Both the position numbers and the translations under genes were made by a program. The notes below the pieces were generated by a model, which did no database searches, was not told the origin of the DNA, and saw only the letters and a list, made by a program, of their open reading frames with translations. From contig WGMG01000006.1 in NCBI GenBank assembly GCA_016125185.1, positions 1,054,001 through 1,118,000 on the forward strand: DNA of 64,000 bases, read 5' to 3'. This stretch comes from Armatimonadota bacterium. GTDB taxonomy: Bacteria; Armatimonadota; Fimbriimonadia; Fimbriimonadales; Fimbriimonadaceae. Positions 43,738-51,637 of the stretch are shown here, piece by piece; positions within the stretch are counted from its first letter, which is position 1, and each line of letters begins with the position of its first letter.

Positions 43738-44729
43738 GCTCGAGCGAGCAGAAGTTCTTTTTCTTGGTCAACATCGACAACCTCATGTTCGAAAGGCATC
43801 TGTGTTCCAAGGTAGAGCATCATACGCTCGGCTAGCCACTCGGCCACTGGAACTGTCACAGCGTTTCCAAGTGCGTGGTACCGCAACGAATCAAGTTTGT
43901 CTATGTCGGCCGGTTGCTCGTCGGGTAAAGTCCAATCCGTGGGAAAACCCTGAATCCCCTCACATTCCTTTGGCGTAAGACGCCTTACACGGCCGTCAGG
44001 ATATGTCACATATGTTCGACTCCAGTCTGTGCCAGTGTGCCTGGCCGAACAAGCATATAAACAATAAGCTAGTCCTTGGACGATTGGTCCTTTGACAGAA
44101 TCTCCAAAGCTGCTCTTAAAGGGGGAAATAGACTCCTTCCCATTCGGTCGGCGCGGCGCATCATTCCCGACGCTGCATTCGGGCTCAAAAAGTATCTTTG
44201 CGGAACCTCCCCGGTCTCGATGACATCCAACAATAAAGACTCTTTGGCGCGACTGGGCGACTCCGAAGTGTCGAGAATTAAGCACTCGCCATCCCACGCT
44301 ATACCCGAGGTCGGCCAACGTGCGAACAACGATTCCGAAGTCCCGTCCGTCGTGGGAAGAGAGAAGTCCCGGAACGTTCTCGATAAGAAGAACTCGGGGA
44401 AGTTGCTCTCCAACGAGTCTCGCAAACTCGTAGAAGAGTCCTGAACGACTTCCTCGCAAGCCGTCACGTTTACCCATTCGGGCGAGTGAGACGTCTTGGC
44501 AGGGAAATCCTCCAACCCAGATGTCAGCGGCAGGGACATCTGCGGCTGTAACTTTTTTGATGTCTGTTTTCCTTTTGACATTGCTCCAGTTCTTCTCCAG
44601 AATAGTATTGCAAAACGTATCTATTTCGCACTGAAATGCGATTTCGTATCCGGCTCGTTGGAAGCCGAGGTCGAAGCCCCCAATTCCAGAAAAAAAGGAA
44701 GCCACTTTAGGCTTGACTACGGTGCTCAT
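43734..44729 (-). CDS. DNA (cytosine-5-)-methyltransferase
   Basis: 331 aa. Motif I FFSGIGGFDLGFQRAGY (about 12-28), motif IV with the catalytic Cys FPCQDVS (C77), motif VI IENVPG (E117), motif VIII QSRQRVFIVG, and motif X region YHALGNAVTVPVAEWLAERM. All needed motifs are present. It starts inside an ATGA overlap with the RHH gene. It probably protects DNA against the HNH enzyme, or is an orphan; 5mC creates the T:G mismatches that Vsr repairs. Confidence 0.95.
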   Translation of the reverse strand: MSTVVKPKVASFFSGIGGFDLGFQRAGYEIAFQCEIDTFCNTILEKNWSNVKRKTDIKKVTAADVPAADIWVGGFPCQDVSLARMGKRDGLRGSRSGLFYEFARLVGEQLPRVLLIENVPGLLSSHDGRDFGIVVRTLADLGYSVGWRVLNSRHFGVAQSRQRVFIVGCHRDRGGSAKILFEPECSVGNDAPRRPNGKESISPFKSSFGDSVKGPIVQGLAYCLYACSARHTGTDWSRTYVTYPDGRVRRLTPKECEGIQGFPTDWTLPDEQPADIDKLDSLRYHALGNAVTVPVAEWLAERMMLYLGTQMPFEHEVVDVDQEKELLLARA

Positions 44730-44962
44730 ACTTCTGAGGCCCCGCGCTTTCTGGTCTTTCCAGAGATTTCATTCACGTCGCCGCCACAAGTTTCGACCAG
44801 CATCTCGCATGCTTTTCGAACCACATATCCGACAGATACATTGTTTCGTGAAGCAAGCTCAGTTAGGGCTTCATGCTGGGAACGAGGAAAGCTGACACTC
44901 TGACGAACCGTGGGTTCGTCCTCTTTCAGATGTTTTGCCGCAGCCCTCAATTTGTTCACCAC
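44726..44962 (-). CDS. Ribbon-helix-helix/CopG-like regulator in the RM block
   Basis: 78 aa. The segment RQSVSFPRSQHEALTELASR followed by NNVSVGYVVRKACEMLVE is the ribbon strand and two helices of an RHH DNA-binding fold. Located between vsr and the methyltransferase with ATGA overlap to the latter, so it may be a controller (C) protein or a DNA-binding partner. That role is inference. Confidence 0.72.
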   Translation of the reverse strand: MVNKLRAAAKHLKEDEPTVRQSVSFPRSQHEALTELASRNNVSVGYVVRKACEMLVETCGGDVNEISGKTRKRGASEV

Positions 44963-44981
44963 AGTGCACCAAGATGCACCA

Positions 44982-45464
44982 CTATACCGTGAATACGGTC
45001 GAAGAGGGCGAAAGGTCGCAAAAAACCCTTCGCAATTTATTCACAGCTTCACCTATATCGTGTTTTAGCTCACATTCCCAGAAGGTCATGACCGTCCAGC
45101 CTGACGCCTCCAGAAGTCTGCACTGCTCTTCAAATCGTGTGCGATTCCTTTGGACTTTGCGTAACCAATATTCAGTATTGGTTTTTGGTGGGCGAATCCT
45201 GCCGCGTGCCTCGCATCGTGGACAACCATGCCAAAAACATCCATGGATAAACACTGCGAGTCTGACTGAGGAAAATGCAATATCCGGTTTCCCAGGCAAT
45301 CTTGCTACATTCTTTCTATAGCCCTTCAAGCCACTTTGCCAAATAGTACGACGGAACTCGATTTCGGGTTTTGTGCCCGTCGAGCGATTGGACCGCATCG
45401 ACTTGCGAACGGGCTCGGTGGTTTCTAAAGAAGTTCGGAGCTTCTCGAAGTTAACCGACTTCAT
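44982..45464 (-). CDS. vsr: Very short patch repair endonuclease Vsr
   Basis: 160 aa. Family features: KSMRSNRSTGTKPEIEFRRT, GKPDIAFSSVRLAVFIHGCF, then WHGCP with the zinc-ligand His/Cys and GWTVMTFWECEL. Vsr nicks 5' to the T in T:G mismatches arising from deaminated 5-methylcytosine, countering mutation caused by the linked methyltransferase. The ATG at 45464 gives the usual length; the frame extends to a TTG at 45521. It leads the minus-strand vsr-RHH-dcm run. Confidence 0.93.
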   Translation of the reverse strand: MKSVNFEKLRTSLETTEPVRKSMRSNRSTGTKPEIEFRRTIWQSGLKGYRKNVARLPGKPDIAFSSVRLAVFIHGCFWHGCPRCEARGRIRPPKTNTEYWLRKVQRNRTRFEEQCRLLEASGWTVMTFWECELKHDIGEAVNKLRRVFCDLSPSSTVFTV

Positions 45465-45675
45465 TAGTACATTGTGAACCGGCCGAGCAGAAATCTTGGA
45501 GCGAAACTTTGCTACTCGCAAGAAATCGAGGACATCTTTCAGATTTAGTTATGAACCGACGAAATTGCCGGCAACTTCTAAAGCTCCTGTCTTCGTCAAG
45601 TGAAAATCTGAGTCATAAGCTCGCCGTCCGAAGTCTTGGAGGACCAGACAAGCTGGCCCTCCGTGTGGAGCTTTC

Positions 45676-45816
45676 TTACTTGCCTTTTTTAGGAGCAGGC
45701 TTGATGGTCTCCACGACCGTGGTGCTCGGTCGGCGTTCGGCCTCGCGCACCGGGATGAACTGGCCGGTTCTTGCGTCGCGGCCGATTTGATGTGGAGAGG
45801 GTTTGGGGGATTTCAT
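45676..45816 (-). CDS. 46-residue basic protein of an 'RDAxTGxFxxVxEA' type
   Basis: Too short for standard calling. 46 aa, MKSPKPSPHQIGRDARTG... then QFIPVREAERRPSTTVVETI. GAGG four bases before the ATG is a good ribosome site. The motif RDARTGQF...RPSTTVVE recurs in small proteins of mobile regions in many bacteria; I know of no experimental function. It is divergent from the RHH gene at 45928, sharing its promoter region, and could belong to the same regulatory unit. Confidence 0.68.
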   Translation of the reverse strand: MKSPKPSPHQIGRDARTGQFIPVREAERRPSTTVVETIKPAPKKGK

Positions 45817-45865
45817 TTTTCCTCGTCCCGATTTTCACCGGGTTCATCATAATATACGCAAGAAT

Positions 45866-45917
45866 TAGCTAAAAAGTAGCTACTATTTGGACAAAATGTG
45901 GAAAATTGTCGTAGAAT
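45866..45917 (+). promoter_or_regulatory. Promoter and RHH operator candidate
   Basis: Two TAGCTA boxes (45866-45871 and 45877-45882) separated by 5 bp form an inverted repeat, followed by a promoter with -35 TGGACA (45888-45893) and -10 TAGAAT (45912-45917), 18-bp spacer. The site lies between the divergent 46-aa gene and the RHH-GNAT operon. Confidence 0.5.
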
Positions 45918-45927
45918 GAATATGTAA

Positions 45928-46149
45928 ATGAGTGAATCTGCTGCCAAACGAACGATGACTTTGAACCTGAGCGAGTCCGAAATGAAGGACCTCGAGGCTC
46001 TCTGCCTTCGTTATGACATGAACAAAACGGCCCTCATGAAAAAGGCTTTCCGAATGTTCTTGATGATTGACCAGCGGCTACAAAAGGGCGAAAAGCTATT
46101 CGCTGAAGATGAAAAAGAAAACAAGAAAGCGGAGCTAGTTGTGTTGTGA
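45928..46149 (+). CDS. Ribbon-helix-helix protein, possible antitoxin
   Basis: 73 aa. TMTLNLSESEMKDLEALCLR then YDMNKTALMKKAFRMFLMID is an RHH fold; a charged tail (KGEKLFAEDEKENKKAEL) could neutralise a partner. It overlaps the GNAT gene by 4 bp (GTGA), a common antitoxin-toxin layout. Antitoxin role is inferred from fold plus layout. Confidence 0.68.
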   Translation: MSESAAKRTMTLNLSESEMKDLEALCLRYDMNKTALMKKAFRMFLMIDQRLQKGEKLFAEDEKENKKAELVVL

Positions 46150-46754
46150 AATTGAAATTACGCGATGGCGTCACATTGGAACCGGTGGAAGCCGAACTGC
46201 TTTCCCCGGTGAGTTCGGAAGACTTGGTCGAAGCGGAATCCAAATGGGTGCCTCGACTCCGTGACGTCTACACCGAGATGGTGGCATTGGGCCAAATAGA
46301 ACGAGTCTATGTCTGGCAATCTCGGTGGAAGAGCAAGGATGCACTCTTAAATGACCCCAACTACTTAATTATCGGCATAAGGGCCTCAAATCAGGTTCAA
46401 GGCTTGGCGAAGTTAATAGTGAAGGGCCACGCATCCAAGGTCGACGGCAATCTACCCATTGTATATATTGATTTCGTGGAATCTGCCCCATGGAACGTCA
46501 AGCGATATATGGACGCCATTGGCCAAAACCAGCGATTCAAGGATACTGGACTCGAACTTTTGAAAGCGGCGATTCGGCACAGCGTTGACATTGGATGCCA
46601 GGGCCGAGTGGGACTGCATTCCCTCGTCGAATCTGAAGGATTCTACAGGTGTGCGGGAATGACTGAACATGGCAAAGATGGAAACAAGAATGGACTGGTT
46701 TATTTCGAATTCGCTACGGCAGAAGCAATGACCCTCATAGGAGAAACACAATGA
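46146..46754 (+). CDS. GNAT-family acetyltransferase, possible toxin
   Basis: 202 aa. Central strand/helix NYLIIGIRASNQVQGLAKLI, then GLELLKAAIRHSVDIG and GLHSLVESEGFYRCAGMTEH, which fits the C-terminal GNAT half where Tyr acts as acid. The acetyl-CoA binding (Q/R)xxGx(G/A) motif is not obvious, so activity is uncertain. It is longer than TacT/AtaT toxins (about 160-180 aa). Starts at GTG in overlap with the RHH gene and overlaps the next gene by 4 bp. Confidence 0.68.
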   Translation: MKLKLRDGVTLEPVEAELLSPVSSEDLVEAESKWVPRLRDVYTEMVALGQIERVYVWQSRWKSKDALLNDPNYLIIGIRASNQVQGLAKLIVKGHASKVDGNLPIVYIDFVESAPWNVKRYMDAIGQNQRFKDTGLELLKAAIRHSVDIGCQGRVGLHSLVESEGFYRCAGMTEHGKDGNKNGLVYFEFATAEAMTLIGETQ

Positions 46755-47071
46755 CAGAACGTGAAAAATCTCTGCGTGACAAAATTGACAACTGCGCGGA
46801 AGAAAGTGGAAGCCTATTGGCTGCTCCAAGTAATGAAACGATTGACATCAGAGAATGGATAAGTCAGGTTAACAAAGAATATCCAGTTGAAAATACTGGC
46901 GAAGAAAAGACAATCGAGTTCAAGCGCCGCTTTCTCGCCAAGTCTTTTGAGCAAAGCGCACAGGCAATGCAGCTCGCGGCACGAAACTTTGATGTCTTCC
47001 CGGACGAAACCATTGAAGCTCTATACGAAGAAGCCATGGACTTACAAAAGAGGGCGGATGAGAATCCGTAA
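46751..47071 (+). CDS. Hypothetical protein in the RHH-GNAT-ImmA operon
   Basis: 106 aa, acidic and helical (SLRDKIDNCAEESGSLLAA, FKRRFLAKSFEQSAQAMQLA, DETIEALYEEAMDLQKRAD). No HTH is evident, although genes just before ImmA/IrrE peptidases often encode their HTH substrate. ATGA overlap with GNAT. Function unknown; it may be the cleavage target or an adaptor for the downstream peptidase. Confidence 0.6.
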   Translation: MTEREKSLRDKIDNCAEESGSLLAAPSNETIDIREWISQVNKEYPVENTGEEKTIEFKRRFLAKSFEQSAQAMQLAARNFDVFPDETIEALYEEAMDLQKRADENP

Positions 47072-47073
47072 CT

Positions 47074-47844
47074 TTGTTGAGTCGCTCAATTGACCCGGAA
47101 GTGGCCGCTTATGCGTTCCTTGATGAACTGGAAGTCGAAGATTACAGGCAAATCGACCCACAACTCTTTGCCGAATGCATCGGCTTAAAGGTCCGAGCGG
47201 TGAAATTGCCAGGGCTCGATGGATGTTTAATGAGGCTCGGCAAGCACGGAACCATCCTTCGTAATAGCCTGGTTGATTATCCTCCTCGGGTCCGATTCAC
47301 CATCGCGCACGAGCTAGGACATTGGTTTCTGCATCCCAACCACAGCCAGGACTATCTCTTCGAAGAAAATGCCCTTGCGAGATACAAAAGGAGCCAAGTG
47401 GAAGATGAGGCAAATACCTTTGCCGGGGCACTTCTCATGCCGAGAAAGTGGTTCGGGAAAGGTCTCGTGAACATTCCACCGCTCGTTCAGCCAATCATCG
47501 AACTCGCAGACAAATTCGATGTTTCGATAATGGCCGCAACGAAACGATACATGGATTTGACGCTGATGCCCTCAGTGGCAATCTCCTCAGACGGAGAACA
47601 TGTGCGGTGGACATGGCCGTCCAATGGAGCCAAGGTTTTCATAAGGGCCGGAATGGAAATCGACCCGGACAGCACAGCCTATGATTGTCAAGACACGCCA
47701 GAACAAGCAACCCGAATCGGTCCAGTAAAGAGCACCGGTGATATGTGGTTTCCCAATCCGTTCAGCGATGACGAAGTGCTCATTGAGGAGCAGTCATGTC
47801 GGCTCAACCAAGACATCGTTCTTACACTAGTTCGAATCATATAA
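47074..47844 (+). CDS. ImmA/IrrE-family zinc metallopeptidase
   Basis: 256 aa. HELGHWFLH at 79-87 is the HExxH site of this family, and the downstream EDEANTFAGALLMPRKWF contains the third ligand Glu. ImmA of ICEBs1 cleaves the repressor ImmR to activate excision; IrrE cleaves DdrO after DNA damage. The C-terminal ~90 residues are an extra beta domain (WTWPSNGAKVFIRAGMEI). TTG start at 47074 (or 47077), 2 bp after the preceding stop. It is the last gene in the island, 35 bp from the right repeat. Confidence 0.9.
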   Translation: MLSRSIDPEVAAYAFLDELEVEDYRQIDPQLFAECIGLKVRAVKLPGLDGCLMRLGKHGTILRNSLVDYPPRVRFTIAHELGHWFLHPNHSQDYLFEENALARYKRSQVEDEANTFAGALLMPRKWFGKGLVNIPPLVQPIIELADKFDVSIMAATKRYMDLTLMPSVAISSDGEHVRWTWPSNGAKVFIRAGMEIDPDSTAYDCQDTPEQATRIGPVKSTGDMWFPNPFSDDEVLIEEQSCRLNQDIVLTLVRII

Positions 47845-47879
47845 AGAAGTAGTTTCAATCTTTTGTGAAAGCGGTTCCT

Positions 47880-47922
47880 GGTTCAAGCTGTAAGGGACTG
47901 CGTACCTATGGAAATTGCTGAA
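47880..47922 (-). repeat. Right terminal inverted repeat of the island
   Basis: 43 bp; its reverse complement matches 35606-35648 at 40 positions, including a 17-bp run. It lies 14 bp from the stop codon of the flanking lipase-like gene. Confidence 0.85.
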
Positions 47923-47936
47923 ATCTGCCTATAGCC

Positions 47937-49211
47937 TTATCGAACTACTGGCGGAATCATCATCATGGGCGGCTTTTCGACAAGGCGTTGCCGTAAGAAT
48001 GAGGCCATATACTGCTGGCTCGGTTCCCAGTGTAGGAGTCGGCTGTGGCGCATCGTGGCTCCGTCGAGGGGCGAGAATCCGACATATCGGTCGATGCTCT
48101 TCGTCGTCTTCTCAACCCGGATGTCGTTCGAGAGTACGACCCAGAAGGGAAGTCCGGTGCCGATCTGCGATGCACCGAGCGTCTCGGTGACGATACGCAG
48201 AATGGGCAGATAGTAGAAGGGGCTTGCCGCGACGGTCATAACGAGAGTGATTACGAATTTCACGTCGTCCGGCGTCTTGAGGGGTAGAAGGAGCACCAAG
48301 ACCAGACTAGCGGCAAACCCGAGGATGGTGGACGCGGGTCGTACACCCTTGACCACGATATTCACGATCCCGCGAGCTAGCGCGACGCCAGCCAAGGCCA
48401 ACGGCGCCCGGAGCATAAAGGCGTTCCAAAAGCCGAGAACGCCGACCGGCATCAGAGTCATTAGGTTGATGGTGGCAAAGATAAACGCCGCGGTCCAGAC
48501 ACACCCGTCGATCGTGCCCATCCACCGCAGGAATTTGAAGGCAAACCCCCAGAGGTACACCCAGATGTTGGCCTCGTCGAACGCAGAACCCAGCAGGACT
48601 ACGTTTTCGCTCGATGGGAGCCTCAGGTTGTAGTCGTCGAGGTTGTCCCTTCCCGAACGCAGATAGGCGAGACGGAACAGGATGGTGACCACGAAGAGGC
48701 CGAACGCCTTGATGGCGGCCGTTCCGGGTGGATCGGAGACGGAGAACGCCAGGAAACCCAGGAGGGGAGCGAGTACCGACTCGACGACGCCCAATACCGC
48801 TCTCTTCAGAGATTTTGGAGGCGTATCGACCCACATGAACGGCGTGGAGACGCAGACAAGGCCATCCATCCTCGGCTTGCCTTGCTTCCAAAGGTTCCGC
48901 TCACACATGAGGGCGACGGTTCCGCCGTGGCTGTGGGCGATCACGAAGACTTGGTCGTACCGCTGGCGAAGCTCGTCGATTTTTTCCTCCAGAATCTGAG
49001 ATCCTTCTTCGCGGGCTCGGTGAGAGTTGTTAAGGTTAAGAATGGCTCTTCTTGGCCACCGAATCTGGTGGATATCGGCGCTCGTCAGCCCTAGTTGGGA
49101 CCCGAGAATTGGCTCGATCGAACGCGTATCGATGCTATTAGCAAATGTGCCATGGACGAAAATGACGGCAACTCTCCCCACAATGACCGACCCGTGGGGC
49201 GATGATAACAC
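47937..49211 (-). CDS. Membrane-associated alpha/beta-hydrolase (lipase-like)
   Basis: 424 aa. N-terminal hydrolase part: VAVIFVHGTFANS (oxyanion HG), VFVIAHSHGGTVALMCERN (GxSxG-type AHSHGG nucleophile Ser near 92). From about residue 145 it has several hydrophobic segments (SVLAPLLGFLAFSVS, LFVVTILFRLAYL, GVLGFWNAFMLRAPLALAGVAL, TILGFAASLVLVLLL), and ends with a soluble tail. Substrate unknown. It is the right host flank of the island. Confidence 0.72.
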   Translation of the reverse strand: MLSSPHGSVIVGRVAVIFVHGTFANSIDTRSIEPILGSQLGLTSADIHQIRWPRRAILNLNNSHRAREEGSQILEEKIDELRQRYDQVFVIAHSHGGTVALMCERNLWKQGKPRMDGLVCVSTPFMWVDTPPKSLKRAVLGVVESVLAPLLGFLAFSVSDPPGTAAIKAFGLFVVTILFRLAYLRSGRDNLDDYNLRLPSSENVVLLGSAFDEANIWVYLWGFAFKFLRWMGTIDGCVWTAAFIFATINLMTLMPVGVLGFWNAFMLRAPLALAGVALARGIVNIVVKGVRPASTILGFAASLVLVLLLPLKTPDDVKFVITLVMTVAASPFYYLPILRIVTETLGASQIGTGLPFWVVLSNDIRVEKTTKSIDRYVGFSPLDGATMRHSRLLHWEPSQQYMASFLRQRLVEKPPMMMIPPVVR

Positions 49212-49256
49212 GAATCCGAATCTGCAGGGCAGTTTGGCGTGCCGATGGACCCAGTA

Positions 49257-51338
49257 CTATCTTTTCTTATTCGCCGCCATCTTGGCCCGAATCTCCTCCG
49301 CCGCTTTCACGACCTCAGTGTCATGCTTACTGAGGGTTAGCTCTTCGTCCAAGTACTTGTTGGCAAGGTCGTTTTGACCATCGAACGCGTACAGCAGGGC
49401 CAGATTCTGGCGAGGCGAAACGAAGTCCGGCATGATATCGATACAGGTCAGGTACGCCTTTTCGGCCCCCACATAGTCACCGATCTCTTCGAGCGTCGCT
49501 CCATACGGGAAGATGATTTGGGGGTTATTCGGTTCCCAAGCCATCGCCAGTTCGAAGCAGTCCTTTGCCCGTTGCCACATCTTTCGCTTCATGAAGAAGA
49601 GCCCCCGGCGGGTGTGCGCATAGCTCATCGCCTCGCGGGTTAGGCGGTGCTGATGTCCATTTGGTTTCGAGAACATTTCGGGATGTTGCGCCATGAATTC
49701 ATCGTCGGCCTTTAGGACTTCGTCATTCGTCGTCGGTCGTTCGAGCAACTGGACGAGGTACCCGTGCGGCAGGCAGTAGTCAGCTAGCCACGGGCAGGTT
49801 CCCGCCGTGAACTCGGTGAACAGCGGTCGGTGGCGAATCTCGTCGTCCGACACGACATAGGGCAGGGAAATCGGGTTCTGAGACGGCGTGGTGATGCACT
49901 TCGTCATGAAAGTCTTCTTCATTTCCAGCGTCCACTTCGAGGAATTCTGCGCGGTCAGGCCGTTTTGCGGCATACCAAACGTGAAGTACATGCCAGGCGC
50001 GAGGTGATTGGCAAAATGCTCGTAGCCAACAATGTGCGACGCGTCATCGGTAAAGGTCGAGAGGATCGCGTTGTCTGGAAGACCAGCTACGTAATCTTTG
50101 GCGTAGTCCACCGGCGCAATGTAGTTGCGCATGGTCTCTTGCGACAGATGGAATGGGAACGTACCGGCCAGGCCTAGAGCCGCAACCGAGAGTCCGCCGA
50201 CGCGAATTTTGTCCGTGACCTTGTGACGCATGTCCAAGAGCCAGACGGCTCCCATTGCGCCAAGCATCGAGAGTCCCATGTAGATCGGGATATGCCAGTC
50301 GCGAACGCCGTAGAAGCGGATATACATGAGGTCCATGCCCTTCTGATGAAGGTGTCCCAAGAGCATGAGGATGCCGTAGGGAACGATGAGCATGAGGATC
50401 CATGAGAGCGGACGTCGGGCTCGGCGGAAGCCGAGAACGAAGCCGAAGACGGCCAAAACCGTGCTAATCGCGCCCATCTCACCGAAGAGGTTGTAGCTTC
50501 GAAACCACTCCTTGATGAAGCCGGTCGGAGCGGCGGTGAATGGCCGCGTATCCCATTGCTGGCGCGTCACGCTGAACACAAAATTCTGCCATGTGTTGGG
50601 GTGTCCCCAATTCATCACCGGGTTGGCGTGCGATCGAATTGGAAGGTAGATGAAGACGAGAAGACCGGTCAGTACGCCCCCGATTCCGCACAGCACCGAC
50701 TTCCAAATCTTGACTTCCTTGCGCTTCTGGATGACCGGAAGCAGGAAGAGAAAACCGAGGATGACCTGGCTGGGGTGGTTGCCGACGGCGAGACCCCACA
50801 GCAGGCCCATCAACCAGTACCACTTGGCTTTGGGGTTGCCTTCGTTGGTCTGGATAACCAACAAGATGGCGGCCATGATGGCGGTCATGAGCGTGTACTG
50901 CTCGGCGATGAACGATTGCTCGAGGAAGGCACCCGTGCCCATGACGCTGAGCGCGGCGATGATGGCTGTCAGCCAGCGAATGGGATTGGCTCGGTCGCTG
51001 AAGTGTCGGAACACGAAGGCACCGGCAAAGGCCACCGTGATCGCGCCACAAAAGGCACTGAACAGGTTAGCCGACCTTGCGGCTTCGGCTCCGAAGGTGA
51101 ACAAACGAAAGATGAGGTTGAGGATCATCCACGTCGGGGCACCGGGAGAGTGGGGAAGTCCGGCGCTGTACACGGCCAGCGAGAACTCACCGCTATCGTG
51201 GAACGAGACGGCTGGGGCGCAGTTGTATGCCAGGATGGGGAACGCGACGGCGAAGAGCGCGACCGTTACCCAGACGGCGGGAATGGACTCAGCACGATCA
51301 CGCGTGCGAGTCCGAATGGCGGAAAGACCTCGAACCAC
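49257..51338 (-). CDS. DUF2723/TMEM260-like membrane protein with TPR tail
   Basis: 693 aa. N-terminal ~330 residues contain about ten TM helices with the family motif CAPAVSFHDSGEFSLA (acidic loop) and GLPHSPGAPTW, characteristic of DUF2723 GT-C-type glycosyltransferases. The C-terminal ~170 residues are TPR-like (RAKDCFELAMAWEPNNP, GDYVGAEKAYLTCIDIMP). By analogy with TMEM260, an O-mannosyltransferase, it may glycosylate exported proteins; substrate unproven. Next to the lipase-like gene (45 bp). Confidence 0.82.
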   Translation of the reverse strand: MVRGLSAIRTRTRDRAESIPAVWVTVALFAVAFPILAYNCAPAVSFHDSGEFSLAVYSAGLPHSPGAPTWMILNLIFRLFTFGAEAARSANLFSAFCGAITVAFAGAFVFRHFSDRANPIRWLTAIIAALSVMGTGAFLEQSFIAEQYTLMTAIMAAILLVIQTNEGNPKAKWYWLMGLLWGLAVGNHPSQVILGFLFLLPVIQKRKEVKIWKSVLCGIGGVLTGLLVFIYLPIRSHANPVMNWGHPNTWQNFVFSVTRQQWDTRPFTAAPTGFIKEWFRSYNLFGEMGAISTVLAVFGFVLGFRRARRPLSWILMLIVPYGILMLLGHLHQKGMDLMYIRFYGVRDWHIPIYMGLSMLGAMGAVWLLDMRHKVTDKIRVGGLSVAALGLAGTFPFHLSQETMRNYIAPVDYAKDYVAGLPDNAILSTFTDDASHIVGYEHFANHLAPGMYFTFGMPQNGLTAQNSSKWTLEMKKTFMTKCITTPSQNPISLPYVVSDDEIRHRPLFTEFTAGTCPWLADYCLPHGYLVQLLERPTTNDEVLKADDEFMAQHPEMFSKPNGHQHRLTREAMSYAHTRRGLFFMKRKMWQRAKDCFELAMAWEPNNPQIIFPYGATLEEIGDYVGAEKAYLTCIDIMPDFVSPRQNLALLYAFDGQNDLANKYLDEELTLSKHDTEVVKAAEEIRAKMAANKKR

Positions 51339-51423
51339 ACTTTAGGTTTCGGCAGGTTCGCGGGAATCTGGAGAAATTACCAGGTTGAACTTTGGTCTTC
51401 AGGGTTTGCAGAAATGCTGATAA

Positions 51424-51627
51424 CTCCCCTCCGGTTCGCTTCGTGTTGCTCGCTTACCGACTCCCCGCTGGAGAGTAGCATGGTTATAACCTTCTGCCAA
51501 GTTTGGATCCACAAGTTCATTCAAAATCATTTCCAAGGGCACATTGAACCTGGTTTGGTGCGGACCGAAGGTACGAAATCGCTACTCTCCAGCGGGGAGT
51601 CGGTGAGCACAGCGAACTAGAGGGGAG
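51424..51627. repeat. REP/MITE-like inverted repeat pair in the 51339-51637 gap
   Basis: A perfect 23-bp inverted repeat (51457-51479 and 51581-51603) sits inside longer imperfect arms (51424-51479 and 51581-51627). Each half has inner symmetry (ACTCCCCGCTGGAGAGT). About 100 bp separates the arms. It resembles a bipartite REP/RAYT-type element or a miniature transposon. Nothing else is seen in this 299-bp gap. Confidence 0.75.
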
Positions 51628-51637
51628 AAGGTTGATA

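Larger units (their letters stand above)
35605..47923. mobile_element. Putative 12.3-kb TIR-bounded genomic island
   Basis: An AT-richer block between mqnC and a lipase-like gene, flanked by inverted 43-bp repeats (40/43 identical). Cargo: a DDE-type IS1595-like protein overlapping a RecB/Cas4-like nuclease, an HNH nuclease, a C5-cytosine methyltransferase, Vsr, two RHH proteins, GNAT, ImmA/IrrE peptidase, two Xre regulators and several unknowns. Base composition, short overlapping genes and defence-type content all differ from the flanks. No clear target-site duplication is seen (left flank GGATGAAG, right flank ATCTGCCT), so the exact ends or the age of insertion are uncertain. Mobility is inference. 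Confidence 0.7.

Noticed and set aside
45509-45790. 93-residue plus-strand reading frame
   Set aside because: It lacks a ribosome site and lies antisense to the better supported 46-residue gene at 45676-45816.
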